Shown: one piece after another, positions 25,247 to 33,461 of the stretch | Layout of the letters: each line of letters opens with the position of its first letter | Numbering within the stretch: the first letter of the stretch is position 1 | NCBI RefSeq assembly: GCF_003985155.1 | Contig: NZ_ML133699.1 | Location: 83,256 to 147,255 of the forward strand | Length of the DNA stretch: 64,000 nt | Origin: Rhizobium vallis | GTDB taxonomy: Bacteria > Pseudomonadota > Alphaproteobacteria > Rhizobiales > Rhizobiaceae | Reading direction: 5' to 3' | Made by a program: the position numbers and the translations under genes | The notes under the pieces: model-generated | Seen by the model: only the letters and a program-made list of their open reading frames with translations | Databases searched by the model: none | Told to the model about the DNA's origin: nothing

Positions 25247-27067
25247 ATGAAACGCCCGAGCATTAAGCAGGCCCTAATTCTCAAGCTCTCGATCATCAGC
25301 ATTTTCACAATTGGTTTGTCTTATGTCTCGCTGAGTACCATCTGGACGCTGAGCGCCAACGCTGAGCAGATCGGTAATTTCTGGATGGAACGGTTGGTGA
25401 CGGCGCGGGAGATCAAGGGCAACTTCCTCAGCTTGGAACTCGTCTATGGGAAATACCTGCTCAACGGCACGGCAAAGGAACAGATAGCGGTCAAACAGGA
25501 AATTGAGGCGGCCACAGCGGCCGTCGACAAGGCGATTGCCGACTATGAAAAGGGTGTCCGAACCGAACGCGGGCGCCAGTTGATCGATCAGATCAAGCTG
25601 GAACTCGACAAATATCGTACAATGGCCACGCAGATGATCGGGCTGCGGGGCGACGGTAGGCAAGCGGATGCCACCGACTTCTTCAAAGCGAGCATGCAGC
25701 CACAGGCTGAAATGGTGAATAAGGGGGTCGGGGAACTGGTCGCCTTCATCCTCACTCAGGCTCAAAGTTTTGTTGCGGCGAGCGGCTCCTCCGCGAAATC
25801 GGCCTTCATGCTGACGTCCGCTATCGCCTTCCTGGCGGTGCTGGTCGCGGCGATGGGCGTTGCATTCGCCATAACTGGAATTGCCCGACCGATACGCACC
25901 ATCGCGTCCGCGATGGGACGTTTGTCGGAGGGAGATCTCGACAGTGATATACCTTATGCAAGCAGGGCCGATGAAGTCGGGGAAATGGCCGCTGCAGTCG
26001 AAATATTCCGGCAGAATGCGCGCAACGTCGTTCGACTGGAACAAGACGCTGCCGCTAATCGCAGCGTAGCAGAAGCAGCGCGTGCTTCGGCTCAGCAGCG
26101 CGCCGAACTTGAAGCCCATCAACTGCGCCAAGCGACAGAAACTCTGGGCGATGGCCTCCGCCGGCTGGCCGCTGGCGACATTTCCTTCGAGCTGTCGGAA
26201 CAGTTCGCGGCTGACTATGAAACGCTTCGAGAGGACTTCAATGCGTCACTCAGGCAACTCGGCGCCACTATCGGCGCCGTCCTGGAAACGGTGCACAGCA
26301 TAGACAACGGATCCAATGAAATCGCGTCGGGCGCTCTGGATCTTTCCAAACGCACTGAGCAGCAGGCAGCTTCGCTCGAAGAGACGGCTGCCGCGCTGGA
26401 TGAGATTACCTCGAATGTCGCGACAGCAACGAAGCGGACGGATGAGGCGCGCAAAGTCGCCTTGGAGGCCAATGTCAGCGCCCAGCGGTCGGCAGCTGTC
26501 GTGTCCGAGGCAGAACGGGCGATGCGGCGTATTGAAGACAGCTCGCAGCAAATCTCCAACATCATCGGTGCCATCGATGAAATCGCGTTCCAGACGAACC
26601 TCTTGGCCTTGAATGCCGGGGTCGAAGCAGCCCGGGCCGGCGAGGCGGGCAAGGGTTTTGCCGTGGTCGCACAGGAGGTGCGTGAGCTCGCACAGCGAGC
26701 CGCACAGGCGGCCAAGGAGATCAAGGGCCTCATCCAGAACTCCTCCATCGAAGTCGAGAACGGCGTGAAGCTGGTCCTCGAAACCGGTGCATCGCTCAAG
26801 TCGATCAGTGACCATGTTGCTGAGATCAACCAAGTGATGGAGGCAATCGCCACCTCAGCGCGCGAGCAGTCGACCGGGCTTGCCGAGATCAACACGGCTG
26901 TGAACCTGATGGATCAGGCGACGCAGCAGAATGCGGCGATGGTTGAGGAATCGACCGCAGCTGCGGCGTCGCTATCGTCGGAAGCGGGCCGATTGCGGGA
27001 TCTGGTCAGCCAGTTTCAATTGAGTGAGGGAACGGTCAAATCTCCTAAAATTCGCCGAGTTGCGTGA
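25247..27067 (+). CDS. Methyl-accepting chemotaxis protein
   Basis: A 606-residue chemoreceptor. TM helix 1 spans about residues 11-33. A periplasmic four-helix-type sensor domain runs to about 185 and TM helix 2 covers 186-210. A HAMP domain follows (PIRTIASAMGRLSEGDLD), with a second HAMP-like stretch near 305-340 (LRRLAAGDISFEL). The signalling hairpin tip is IDEIAFQTNLLALNAGVEA (about residue 445). No C-terminal CheR/CheB pentapeptide is present. The start is supported by GGAG upstream and the immediate signal-anchor helix. No che genes are nearby, so it works with a chemotaxis system encoded elsewhere and may report a compound taken up by the surrounding transporters. Confidence 0.9.
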   Translation: MKRPSIKQALILKLSIISIFTIGLSYVSLSTIWTLSANAEQIGNFWMERLVTAREIKGNFLSLELVYGKYLLNGTAKEQIAVKQEIEAATAAVDKAIADYEKGVRTERGRQLIDQIKLELDKYRTMATQMIGLRGDGRQADATDFFKASMQPQAEMVNKGVGELVAFILTQAQSFVAASGSSAKSAFMLTSAIAFLAVLVAAMGVAFAITGIARPIRTIASAMGRLSEGDLDSDIPYASRADEVGEMAAAVEIFRQNARNVVRLEQDAAANRSVAEAARASAQQRAELEAHQLRQATETLGDGLRRLAAGDISFELSEQFAADYETLREDFNASLRQLGATIGAVLETVHSIDNGSNEIASGALDLSKRTEQQAASLEETAAALDEITSNVATATKRTDEARKVALEANVSAQRSAAVVSEAERAMRRIEDSSQQISNIIGAIDEIAFQTNLLALNAGVEAARAGEAGKGFAVVAQEVRELAQRAAQAAKEIKGLIQNSSIEVENGVKLVLETGASLKSISDHVAEINQVMEAIATSAREQSTGLAEINTAVNLMDQATQQNAAMVEESTAAAASLSSEAGRLRDLVSQFQLSEGTVKSPKIRRVA

Positions 27068-27230
27068 CACGACCAATGGCTCACTCGACGGCCCGGGGCG
27101 TTCCAAGGGGAGATAAGCGCTAGATCGAGCTCAGTTCATCGCTTGGCGTAGGTCAGCCATGCAAGCAAGCGACTGCTCATTTCACATGCATTCTGCTAGA
27201 TAATTGCGCAGAAACGAAACGGGGTTTGTG

Positions 27231-27368
27231 ATGAAAACGAGTAGTAAGATTATCGACTTCTTCCAAATGCGTAAGGCCTATCGCCAGCTATCCCAGCTTA
27301 GCGACGCCTCTCTGAAGGATATCGGTCTGTCGCGTGGCGACATCCGCCGTGCAGTGTACGGGCGTTGA
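27231..27368 (+). CDS. DUF1127-family small protein
   Basis: A 45-residue basic protein. Its second half (residues 18-43, YRQLSQLSDASLKDIGLSRG followed by DIRRAVYG) is a typical DUF1127 domain, common in many copies in Rhizobiales. Small DUF1127 proteins have been tied to RNA turnover and to phosphate and carbon metabolism in Agrobacterium and Rhodobacter, but the job of this copy is unknown. A GTG three bases upstream is an alternative start. A strong terminator lies 33 bases after the stop, so it is a single-gene unit. Confidence 0.85.
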   Translation: MKTSSKIIDFFQMRKAYRQLSQLSDASLKDIGLSRGDIRRAVYGR

Positions 27369-27400
27369 TCCGAACCAACTGTTCGGGCAGCACGTGAAGA

Positions 27401-27428
27401 AAAGCCACGGGTTTCCGTGGCTTTCTTG
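27401..27428 (+). terminator. Rho-independent terminator after the DUF1127 gene
   Basis: A perfect 10-bp stem (27,401-27,410 with 27,415-27,424, arms AAAGCCACGG and CCGTGGCTTT) around the loop GTTT, running into a T-rich tail. It is A-rich on the 5' side, so it could also act on the opposite strand for the ribBA operon. Confidence 0.85.
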
Positions 27429-27611
27429 TTTCCGGATCATGGTTTCGAGCCACTTTCAAACCGTCATCTCTCATGCCGCCGATCATCGGCAAGCTCGGAC
27501 CACTCTTCTGAATTACCGCTCGGCGAAATCGGCGAAGGGGTGCGTCTCGGGAAATTGCCGCGGCATCTTCCTTCATCCAATCCGGCGGATCCATCCACTC
27601 CCACCCGAGCA

Positions 27612-28832
27612 TCAGCCAGCTTCCAGCGCCCAAGCGGGTTCGAGGAAATGTCCGAACTTCTCTCGTTTTGTAGTCAGATACGCAACATTGTTGGCCTGCG
27701 TTGCGGCAAACAGCCCGCGTCGTGCCTTCACGACAATGCCGCTTTCCTCCATGGCGGCAACTTTATCCGGGTTGTTCGTGAGAAGAACGACCTCACTGAC
27801 GCCCAGTTGCGTCAGAAGTGACGCTGCAGCGGTGTAGTCGCGCGCATCTGCCGGAAGGCCGAGCGCCTTGTTTGCTTGAACCGTATCCAAGCCAGAGTCT
27901 TGAAGTCCGTATGCTGCGATCTTCCGGCCAAGTCCGATCCCTCGACCCTCGTGCCCCCGCATGTATATGAGGCAGCCAACGCCCTCGTCGCCAATGATCG
28001 AAAGAGCCATCTCAAGCTGGTCCCCACAGTCACACCGGAGCGAGCCGAACGCTTCCCCCGTGAGGCATTCAGAGTGGATGCGTACAGGAAATGGTCCGCG
28101 CGACAGGTCGCCCATCACGAGAGCCACGTGTTCAACACCCGAGACCGTGTCCGTGAAAGTGATTGCCTCGAACTTGCCATGCGGGGTAGGCATTTCAGAC
28201 TTGGCAGTGATCTCGACGACATTTTCGGCATGTCGGCGGTACTCGATAAGAGCTTCGATCGTAACCAGATGCAGTCCATGGGTCGCTGCAAAGATCTCGA
28301 GGTCAGGCACGCGCGCCATCGTCCCGTCGTCCTTGGCGATCTCACAGATCACGCCGCAAGGCATGCGGCCAGCGAGCCTGCATAGATCGACGGCCGCTTC
28401 GGTGTGACCCGGTCGACCTAGCACGCCTTTCGGGTTTGCGCGCAGAGGGAAGATATGGCCTGGGCGGGCGAAATCATCTGGCTTCGATGTGGGATCGACG
28501 AGAGCTCTGATTGTCTTGGCACGGTCCGCCGCCGATATGCCTGTCGATATCCCTTCCATCAGGTCGACTGAGACCGTGAATGCAGTCTTCATCGATTCCG
28601 AGTTGTTTCGAACCATGAGCGGCATGTCCAGCTCGTCTAGCCGTTCGCCGGGAAGTGACACGCAGACGAGGCCACGAGCATGGTTCATCATGAAAGCGAT
28701 GGCGGCTGGATCCACTGCGTCTCCCGCGATGACCAGGTCACCTTCATTTTCGCGGGATTCGTCGTCCACGACAATGATCATCTCACCGCGTGCTACTGCT
28801 GCGATCGCATCTTCGATGGTTGAAAAAGCCAT
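27612..28832 (-). CDS. ribBA: RibBA: DHBP synthase / GTP cyclohydrolase II
   Basis: A 406-residue fusion that starts riboflavin synthesis. Residues 1-205 are DHBP synthase (DDESRENEGDL acidic loop, GHTEAAVDLCRLAG), which makes the four-carbon unit from ribulose 5-phosphate. Residues 206-400 are GTP cyclohydrolase II with the zinc cysteines in SECLTGEAFGSLRCDCG, GHEGRGIGL and the arginine/tyrosine in ADARDY. Both halves look intact. It is the third gene of a sigma-54 operon (aldehyde dehydrogenase, flavin reductase, ribBA), 10 bases after the reductase stop. No FMN riboswitch is visible. It is probably an accessory copy providing extra flavin for the flavin-dependent enzymes nearby. Confidence 0.93.
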   Translation of the reverse strand: MAFSTIEDAIAAVARGEMIIVVDDESRENEGDLVIAGDAVDPAAIAFMMNHARGLVCVSLPGERLDELDMPLMVRNNSESMKTAFTVSVDLMEGISTGISAADRAKTIRALVDPTSKPDDFARPGHIFPLRANPKGVLGRPGHTEAAVDLCRLAGRMPCGVICEIAKDDGTMARVPDLEIFAATHGLHLVTIEALIEYRRHAENVVEITAKSEMPTPHGKFEAITFTDTVSGVEHVALVMGDLSRGPFPVRIHSECLTGEAFGSLRCDCGDQLEMALSIIGDEGVGCLIYMRGHEGRGIGLGRKIAAYGLQDSGLDTVQANKALGLPADARDYTAAASLLTQLGVSEVVLLTNNPDKVAAMEESGIVVKARRGLFAATQANNVAYLTTKREKFGHFLEPAWALEAG

Positions 28833-28842
28833 TGTAGCCTCC

Positions 28843-29352
28843 TTACTGTGCTGTAGCGTTTTCGGCTTCCTGAGCGGTCAGGCTCACAAAGCCCTTGCGA
28901 TGCCAGAGAAGGCATCGGTCGGCGTTGCTGTTCGGAAGAAGAATGTCATGGATCAGCGCGACGATGATCGTGTGGCTGAAGCCATCATGGGTCTGTGCGA
29001 TACGACAGTCGAACGCAACAGAGGCATCCGCTAGAAGCGGCGCGCCCGTCTCCTGCATGCACCAGAGCGCTCCTTCGAAGCGGTCGGGTCCCTTCGCTCG
29101 CGCGAAATGGTTTGCAAAGGCCATCTGCGTATCCGCCAGGACCGAAACTCCGAGAAAGCCCTGGCGAAGTATAGTGTCGTGAGCCGATGCCGTCTTGTTG
29201 ACGCAGACGATGAGGGACGGTGGCTCCGCGGACAGACTGCAGACCGCGGTTGCCATCAAGCCGGATGGGATGCCGTTCTCAATCGTGGTGATGGCGGTGA
29301 CTGGTCCGGCAAACCGCTGCATTGCCTCCCGGAAATCGTCTGCTCTGATCAT
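28843..29352 (-). CDS. Flavin reductase (FMN-binding split-barrel family)
   Basis: A 169-residue flavin reductase of the HpaC/NtaB-like group. It has FAGPVTAITTIENGIPSGLMA (in two adjoining strands), TAVCSLSAEPPSLIVCVNK, and the late HTIIVALIHDI strand. These enzymes use NAD(P)H to make free FMNH2 for a partner monooxygenase in the cytoplasm. The likely partner is the luciferase-like monooxygenase at 40,716-41,822, which is under a matching sigma-54 promoter and upstream palindromes. It starts 16 bases after the aldehyde dehydrogenase stop and ends 10 bases before ribBA. Confidence 0.88.
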   Translation of the reverse strand: MIRADDFREAMQRFAGPVTAITTIENGIPSGLMATAVCSLSAEPPSLIVCVNKTASAHDTILRQGFLGVSVLADTQMAFANHFARAKGPDRFEGALWCMQETGAPLLADASVAFDCRIAQTHDGFSHTIIVALIHDILLPNSNADRCLLWHRKGFVSLTAQEAENATAQ

Positions 29353-29368
29353 GGCTGGCTCCTCCGTC

Positions 29369-30805
29369 TCACAGGGTGTCGTGGGTCACGAAGCGGGTGT
29401 TGAGATAGGCGTCCAACGCTTCACTGCCGCCTTCGTAACCGTATCCGGAATCCTTCACGCCGCCGTAGGGGGTTTCCGGCAGGCCGAGCCCGATATGGTT
29501 GATCGTCACCATTCCAGCCTGGATGCCGTGGGCCAGACGACGCGCCGTGGTGGCGCTGGTGGTCCAAGCATAGGATCCAAGCCCGAAGGGGAGGCGATTT
29601 GCTTCCACGAGGGCCTCGTCGATGTCGGAGAACGAGCGAACAAGCGCGATCGGACCAAAGGGTTCCTCGTTCATTGCACGCATGTCCGTGTTGACTCCGG
29701 TTAAGACCGTCGGCGCGAAGAAGAAGCCTTGGTTGCCGATGCGCTCACCCCCGGTCTCCAACTTTGCACCCTTCGATACCGCGTCTTCGATGAGCGCCTC
29801 GACAGCGGCTCTTCTGCGCTCGTTGATGAGCGGGCCCATCTGGGATCCGTCAGCGAGTCCGTCGGCAACCTTCAGCGCTTTGGCTTTGCTTACGAAGGAT
29901 TCGACGAACTGGTCGTGGACCTTCGACTGGATGAGGAACCGTGTCGGCGAAATGCAGACCTGTCCCGCGTTGCGGAACTTCGAACCGATAAGGGCGGTTG
30001 TGGCAGCGTCGATATTGGCATCATCCGCGATGATGACGGGCGCGTGGCCACCGAGTTCCATGGTTACCCGCTTCATATGAAGACCTGCCAGTGAGGCGAG
30101 ATGTTTGCCGACGCCGACCGACCCGGTGAACGATACTTTCCGTATTGCCGGATGGGGTACAAGGAACTCTGAGATTTCAGAAGGAGTCCCGAAGACAAGG
30201 TTGACAACGCCCGCTGGAATTCCGGCCTCGTCGAGGCAGCGGAAGAGCGCGGCAGGTGCGGCGGGTGCTTCCTCGGGTCCCTTGATGATTATCGAGCACC
30301 CTGCCGAAATAGCCGGGCCGAGCTTTCGGACGATCTGGCTCATCGGGAAGTTCCACGGCGTGAAGCCAACGGCGGGACCAACCGGTTCCTTCAACGCGAA
30401 CTGTTGGACGCCGATCGAGCGGGAGGGAATCGCGCGTCCGTAGGTACGGCGGCCTTCTTCAGCAAACCAGTCGAGGAGATCCGCGCAGGAATTTACCTCG
30501 AGGCGGGATTCCGCCAACGGCTTTCCTTCGTCGGTGGTCAGGAGGCGGGCAATCTCCTCAAGACGATCGCGAAGCAGTGACGCTGCCTTCCGGATGATCT
30601 TGTACCGCTCGAACGCGGATGTTGCGCTCCATACCCTGAATCCTTCCACTACGGCCTCAACTGCCTTCTCCAGGTCAGCGCGAGACGCGTGCGCGACAGT
30701 GCCGATAACCTCTCCGTTGGAGGGGTTTACGATGTCGAGCGTCCTGACATCGCTTGCGCTGCACCATTCACCACCGATGAAGAGCCGTGTGTCCGTGTAC
30801 GCCAT
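29369..30805 (-). CDS. Aldehyde dehydrogenase (succinate-semialdehyde dehydrogenase-like)
   Basis: A 478-residue NAD(P)-dependent enzyme. FTPWNFPMSQ, FTGSVGVGK, MELGGHAPV (general-base Glu) and GQVCISPTRF (catalytic Cys) are all present, and the C terminus PYGGVKDSGYG matches the GabD/ALDH group. AAGGAG lies six bases before the ATG, and a near-perfect sigma-54 promoter lies 45-60 bases upstream. It is the first gene of the operon with flavin reductase and ribBA. I infer that it oxidises an aldehyde released by the monooxygenase, GMC or amine oxidase encoded in the partner operon. Confidence 0.9.
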   Translation of the reverse strand: MAYTDTRLFIGGEWCSASDVRTLDIVNPSNGEVIGTVAHASRADLEKAVEAVVEGFRVWSATSAFERYKIIRKAASLLRDRLEEIARLLTTDEGKPLAESRLEVNSCADLLDWFAEEGRRTYGRAIPSRSIGVQQFALKEPVGPAVGFTPWNFPMSQIVRKLGPAISAGCSIIIKGPEEAPAAPAALFRCLDEAGIPAGVVNLVFGTPSEISEFLVPHPAIRKVSFTGSVGVGKHLASLAGLHMKRVTMELGGHAPVIIADDANIDAATTALIGSKFRNAGQVCISPTRFLIQSKVHDQFVESFVSKAKALKVADGLADGSQMGPLINERRRAAVEALIEDAVSKGAKLETGGERIGNQGFFFAPTVLTGVNTDMRAMNEEPFGPIALVRSFSDIDEALVEANRLPFGLGSYAWTTSATTARRLAHGIQAGMVTINHIGLGLPETPYGGVKDSGYGYEGGSEALDAYLNTRFVTHDTL

Positions 30806-30849
30806 GCAAATCTCCTTCATTTCCCGCATTTTGAGGTCAAAAAGGGAGG

Positions 30850-30865
30850 TGCAACTGACGTGCCA
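30850..30865 (-). promoter_or_regulatory. Sigma-54 promoter of the aldehyde dehydrogenase operon
   Basis: On the minus strand the sequence reads TGGCACGTCAGTTGCA, a full match to the sigma-54 consensus (TGGCAC, then TTGC with the GG and GC elements ten bases apart). Transcription would start about 12 bases after the GC, leaving a leader of about 30 bases before the ATG at 30,805. The gene on the other side is a sigma-54 activator. Confidence 0.9.
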
Positions 30866-30924
30866 GACGAACATATGTTTGTTTTTAAAAGGCTATTGCG
30901 ACTTTCGTCGTATTTCTTGGCGCC

Positions 30925-30963
30925 AGTCTCAAATTAGTCTCAGAAATGAGACTGCGAGAGACT
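30925..30963. promoter_or_regulatory. Upstream activator site: nested TCTCA/TGAGA palindromes
   Basis: The core is the perfect palindrome AGTCTCAGAAATGAGACT (30,936-30,953). Flanking half-sites AGTCTCA (30,925-30,931) and AGAGACT (30,957-30,963) give four half-sites spaced 10-11 bases, one helical turn each. It lies about 70 bases upstream of the -24 element of the sigma-54 promoter, a normal enhancer distance. The same motif occurs at the same distance from the promoter at 41,875. It probably binds the activator encoded next to it. Confidence 0.7.
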
Positions 30964-30975
30964 GGTGACAGTTCC

Positions 30976-31004
30976 TTGACAGCCGTCAGTTTTGGCCGGC
31001 TAAT
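30976..31004 (+). promoter_or_regulatory. Possible sigma-70 promoter of the activator gene
   Basis: TTGACA (30,976-30,981) is followed after 17 bases by GCTAAT, a 4-of-6 match to the -10 box. It lies just beyond the palindromic activator sites and about 30 bases before the chosen ATG, so the activator may control its own expression. Weak evidence. Confidence 0.4.
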
Positions 31005-31032
31005 TGGCTTCTGCATAAGGAGCCTTGTTTCA

Positions 31033-33015
31033 ATGCTGGATACGGACGACCACTTCCGTCTTATCGAAAAGGCCGTGCTTTCCGGCTCGGATCGATCTGA
31101 CGCCTCATGGCGGACCGAATCGTGGGCGCGCTGTCTACAGGACTACAAGCTCGATCCATCTCGGCCGACTTTGATCGATCTCTCGTCCAAGGAGATGCGA
31201 ACAGAGCGCGAGTTCTTTGACAATGACATAGCGTTGGCCACCGGCGAGCTGGAAACTACCCTGACGATGATTGAAGGGGGCGGTTACAGCGCACATATCG
31301 CCAATCGAAATGGGGTCATCATCTCCGAGCGACGCAGCCGGGATTCGACTTTCTACTGCGGCAGCGACAGGATTGGTGCCGTATGGACTGAGGAGGTGGG
31401 TGGTACAAATGGTATCGGCACCGCTCTCAAGAACCTAGCCCCTACCGCCGTTTACCTCACCGACCATTTTTATGCCGATCTGACGGGCCAAGCCTGTGCT
31501 GCGGCGCCGTTCTTCGGACCGGACGGAAACGTGCTTGGAGTGATCAACCTCTCCACGCGAAATCCCGGTCTTCCGCAGCTCGCTCATCGCGTAGTGTTTG
31601 GAATCGCGCAAATTACGGCGGATCGTCTTGAGACGTCTTACTTCCGAAACTTCTATCGGAAGTTCTATACGATGACGATCAATGTCGAGCAGCGGTCGCC
31701 GACGATCTTCGCGATCGATAGCGATTTCCGAATTGTCGGTGCCACCAAGAATGCCAGGAACCTCTTCAAGATTGACGATTCCGCAATCGGCTCGAGATCG
31801 ATCTGGGGAGTTTTTGAAAAGATCCGAGGAAACCCGACGATCGACTACCTCTGCGAAGCCCTGCGGGAGTTGCGCCAACTCGGCAGCAGCAAGCTTGTCG
31901 ACGTTTCTCTGAAACGCCCGATTTCAGCTCCTCAGGCTCAGACCTCGGTATCGATTTCCAAGTCGATCAAAGCGAAGTCAGTTCGCAAGATCACAACCCT
32001 TGCCGAATGCGCCGGCGACGACCCGTCGATGAAACGCAACATCGATATCCTGAAGCGCGTTTTCGGGTGCGGGTTGCACGTTCTTCTGCTTGGTGAGACA
32101 GGGGTGGGCAAAGACACGCTCACCCGCGCGCTGCACTACGAGAGCGTAAGGGCCGTGGGCCCATTTGTGGCATTCAACTGTTCGGCAGTTCCGGACACGC
32201 TCATCGATAGCGAACTCTTCGGCTACAGTGGTGGTGCATTCACCGGCGCGAGCAAGGAGGGCAATGCGGGGCGTATCGTTGAGGCGGATAAGGGCACGCT
32301 TTTCCTCGATGAAATCGGGGATATGCCGCTTCAACTGCAGACGAGGCTGCTGCGTTTCCTGGAAACACAGGAAGTGATGCCTCTCGGTTCGGGTAAGGTG
32401 CGGACAGTAGATGTGCAGGTCGTGGCTGCCACGCACCAGAACCTTCACGAAAAGGTCGCCGCGGGAACGTTCCGACAGGATCTTTTCTATCGTCTCGCTG
32501 GGACGATCGTTAACCTGCCAGCTCTGCGGGAACGCACGGACCTCATCACGATCATCCATAATCTCCTTGAGCAGATCTCGGATGAAGGGCCAGTTGCGGT
32601 CGATGAGAAGGCAATGTCTCACCTTCTCGCGCATCCATGGCCGGGCAACATCCGCGAACTTCGGAATGTTCTGACACGTGCAGCTCGGCTCGCAGAGGGC
32701 GGGATTATCCGTTCCGATGATCTTATGCTGGCGCCTGTGCCTTTGCAGACTGAAGCCCCATCGCCGAAATTAGCGCAGAAGGTAGCGTCCGAGGCTTCTG
32801 CATCTTCCGCCCGCCTGCCAATCCGGGTCCACGGCGATGCGACAGAAAGAGGCCCGGTCTCATCGAAGACTGCTGCGAGTCATGCGGAGCGGGAAGCCAT
32901 TCTTTCCGCGATAGACAGTCATGGAAGCGATGCTGTCGCTTGCGCTGATGCTCTTGGGATTAGCAGGGCAACCCTGTACCGCAAACTCAAGCAGTACAAT
33001 CTTTCACTAAGGTGA
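31033..33015 (+). CDS. AcoR-like sigma-54-dependent activator
   Basis: A 660-residue enhancer-binding protein. The N-terminal half has a GAF-type sensor (WTEEVGGTNGIGTAL, typical of the AcoR family) and a PAS-like stretch. The AAA+ domain begins near residue 340: Walker A GETGVGKD (about 353), the sigma-54-contacting GAFTGA loop (about 401), Walker B TLFLDEIGDM and the arginine-bearing FRQDLFYRL. The Fis-type helix-turn-helix is at the C terminus (ADALGISRATLYRKLKQY). I chose the ATG at 31,033, with AAGGAG ten bases upstream, because the longer version would overlap the activator sites. It probably drives the sigma-54 promoters at 30,850 and 41,875. Confidence 0.9.
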   Translation: MLDTDDHFRLIEKAVLSGSDRSDASWRTESWARCLQDYKLDPSRPTLIDLSSKEMRTEREFFDNDIALATGELETTLTMIEGGGYSAHIANRNGVIISERRSRDSTFYCGSDRIGAVWTEEVGGTNGIGTALKNLAPTAVYLTDHFYADLTGQACAAAPFFGPDGNVLGVINLSTRNPGLPQLAHRVVFGIAQITADRLETSYFRNFYRKFYTMTINVEQRSPTIFAIDSDFRIVGATKNARNLFKIDDSAIGSRSIWGVFEKIRGNPTIDYLCEALRELRQLGSSKLVDVSLKRPISAPQAQTSVSISKSIKAKSVRKITTLAECAGDDPSMKRNIDILKRVFGCGLHVLLLGETGVGKDTLTRALHYESVRAVGPFVAFNCSAVPDTLIDSELFGYSGGAFTGASKEGNAGRIVEADKGTLFLDEIGDMPLQLQTRLLRFLETQEVMPLGSGKVRTVDVQVVAATHQNLHEKVAAGTFRQDLFYRLAGTIVNLPALRERTDLITIIHNLLEQISDEGPVAVDEKAMSHLLAHPWPGNIRELRNVLTRAARLAEGGIIRSDDLMLAPVPLQTEAPSPKLAQKVASEASASSARLPIRVHGDATERGPVSSKTAASHAEREAILSAIDSHGSDAVACADALGISRATLYRKLKQYNLSLR

Positions 33016-33040
33016 TTTCCCTCTGAGAGGGCGAGATTGA

Positions 33041-33076
33041 CCTGATTGTGAGCAGCCTGGGCAACTCACAATCAGG
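33041..33076. terminator. Long hairpin between convergent activator and Rid genes
   Basis: A perfect 12-bp stem (33,041-33,052 with 33,065-33,076) with a 12-base loop lies between the convergent stops at 33,015 and 33,088. It has no T-run, so it may act as a two-way transcript-end barrier or RNA-stabilising stem rather than a classic terminator. Confidence 0.5.
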
Positions 33077-33087
33077 ATTGAGTGCGA

Positions 33088-33441
33088 CTAGACTGCTGCC
33101 GTCAGCGCGATTTCGATCAGGATTTCTTCGGCTGCCAGATTGGCCTCCACAGTTGCGCGCGCGGGGAGAGCGTCTTCGGGAACCCATTCCTCCCAAACCC
33201 GGTTCATAATGGCGAAATCTCGCTTGATGTCCTTGAGCCAAATCTGGGCGAACAGGATCTTCGACTTTTCTGTCCCTGCCACGGAAAGAAGGTGATCGAT
33301 ACGGTCGAGCAGTTGCTGGGTCTGGCCAGCAATATCCTGCGTGCGGTCGGTCGGAACCTGTCCGGTTACGTACGCAATGCCGTTGTTGACGAGTACGTGG
33401 CTAAGCCGCTTGCCGTTGGGCTCGAAGCGCTGAATGGTCAT
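33088..33441 (-). CDS. RidA/YjgF-family protein
   Basis: A 117-residue Rid protein. It has HVLVNNGIAYVTGQVP at the start, WLKDIKRDFAIMNRVWEEW in the middle, and PARATVEANLA with the arginine that holds the substrate carboxylate in imine deaminases. Rid proteins hydrolyse reactive enamines and imines, often produced by PLP or flavin amine-oxidising enzymes. It is the last gene of the sigma-54 operon, directly behind a DAO-type oxidase, where it would speed release of ammonia from the imine product. Confidence 0.87.
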   Translation of the reverse strand: MTIQRFEPNGKRLSHVLVNNGIAYVTGQVPTDRTQDIAGQTQQLLDRIDHLLSVAGTEKSKILFAQIWLKDIKRDFAIMNRVWEEWVPEDALPARATVEANLAAEEILIEIALTAAV

Positions 33442-33461
33442 TTTATCTCCGGTTACATTAT

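Noticed and set aside
30946..31032. 29-residue extension of the sigma-54 activator
   Set aside because: It would overlap the activator palindromes and a possible sigma-70 promoter, and lacks a ribosome site.
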